A stretch of 64,000 bases of DNA from Tridacna crocea (Eukaryota > Mollusca > Bivalvia > Cardiida > Cardiidae), in assembly GCA_943736015.1 (NCBI GenBank), contig OX031071.1, positions 27,171,619 through 27,235,618 on the forward strand, in the 5' to 3' direction. The notes beneath the pieces are model-generated. The model had not been told where the DNA came from, made no database searches, and worked only from the letters and a program-made list of their open reading frames with translations. Shown piece by piece: positions 63,800 to 64,000 of this stretch. Both the position numbers and the translations under genes were made by a program. How positions within the stretch are numbered: the first letter of the stretch is position 1; each line of letters starts with the position of its first letter.

Positions 63800-63842
63800 T
63801 AAAACCAAACATGTTTCGGCTAACGCCTCATCAGTGGGTTAA
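63800..63842 (-). ncRNA. Type I hammerhead ribozyme of PLE3
   Basis: Minus strand: CTGATGA (63834-63828), stem II GGC-GTTA-GCC, GAAA (63817-63814), palindromic stem III within AAACATGTTT, predicted cleavage after T63808. Helix I pairs AACCCA with TGGTTT (five pairs, one mismatch). All invariant core bases are present, while stem II and III sequences differ entirely from PLE1/PLE2, so the match is structural rather than by copying. Confidence 0.87.
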
Positions 63843-63860
63843 CCGGTTGGCAATGAATGT

Positions 63861-64000
63861 TACCGATATATGCTCCCATGTGATGTTATTATATATGATA
63901 TACGGACACCAGGCCATGACATAAGCTAATAACAGACTGTTGAATATATATATATATATATATGGCTTGGTGTCCGTTGTGCGTCCGTCCGTACGTCCAT
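63861..64000. repeat. Mollusc repeat head in two orientations with (TA)n
   Basis: ACGGACACCAGGCCATGACA (63902) is roughly the inverse of ATGGCTTGGTGTCCGT (63961), separated by (TA)n at 63940-63963, and a GTCCGTCCGTACGTCC run reaches the window end. It resembles the head of the repeat at 47341. It is cut by the window edge. Confidence 0.6.

Larger units (their letters stand above)
61262..63860 (-). mobile_element. Penelope-like retroelement copy 3 (PLE3), split by a foldback element
   Basis: Minus-strand PLE of a related but distinct family. From its 5' side: hammerhead ribozyme (63800-63842), then, after an internal deletion, the reverse transcriptase from THDLGIKAIQFW (~63710) to YLNYFSCHP (63192). 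The foldback element (61586-63186) comes next, followed by KHTKNSIPYN and the linker to about 61310. No endonuclease is visible. The copy is truncated next to the 3' end of PLE2. Confidence 0.82.

Overview
The window is repeat-dominated invertebrate (eukaryotic) DNA with no intact host gene that I can support. The repeat types point to a mollusc, probably a bivalve: tRNA-derived SINEs with mollusc-style bodies and tails, a 'GCCACCATAGCTTATGTC...GTCCGTCCG' interspersed repeat, Penelope-like retroelements (PLEs) with GIY-YIG endonucleases, and many TTAA MITEs. The species call is inference.

Region 1 (1-42,920) is a macrosatellite. Five head-to-tail units of about 8.2 kb start at 1, 9939, 18134, 26333 and 34497. 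Each unit is built from diverged, quasi-periodic (roughly 70-140 bp) monomers rich in TACC and TATATCC, so the + strand is nearly G-free. Every unit carries the same internal cassette in the same order: a ~640 bp segment in inverted orientation between palindromic switch points, an interstitial telomere-like tract mixing CCCTAA and CCCTAAA, and a ~240 bp tRNA-derived SINE. The Tyr/Leu/Pro/Thr-rich open frames here are low-complexity artefacts, not genes. Unit 1 carries a 1.5 kb insertion with palindromic TTAA MITEs. Unit 5 carries a 3,173 bp DNA transposon with a decayed transposase; the empty site is preserved in the other units. Unit 5 also holds a 734 bp TTAA MITE, then diverges and ends near 42,920.

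Region 2 (42,921-48,778) is ordinary AT-rich sequence with relics: a broken fibre-like ORF with repeated xNKxYVD motifs, a non-LTR reverse transcriptase fragment, a perfect 80 bp tandem duplication, two short-period mollusc repeats and a ~515 bp MITE.

Region 3 (48,779-55,293) is bounded by a perfect 55 bp inverted repeat. It holds a ~305 bp tandem array, which was invaded by a 3,051 bp CACTA-type element (TSD ATT, itself carrying a TTAA MITE) and by a tRNA-related SINE.

Region 4 (55,294-64,000) is a cluster of three decayed PLE copies. PLE1 (-) and PLE2 (+) lie head to head and share the same inactivating lesions. PLE3 (-) is split by a 1,601 bp foldback element with 528 bp arms (TSD TTGGG). 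Each PLE copy carries a recognisable type I hammerhead ribozyme in its own orientation. The nesting allows relative dating: PLE1/PLE2 lesions precede the MITE insertions in them, PLE3 precedes the foldback element, and the 305 bp array precedes the CACTA element. All identities and alignments were made by eye; no search was run.
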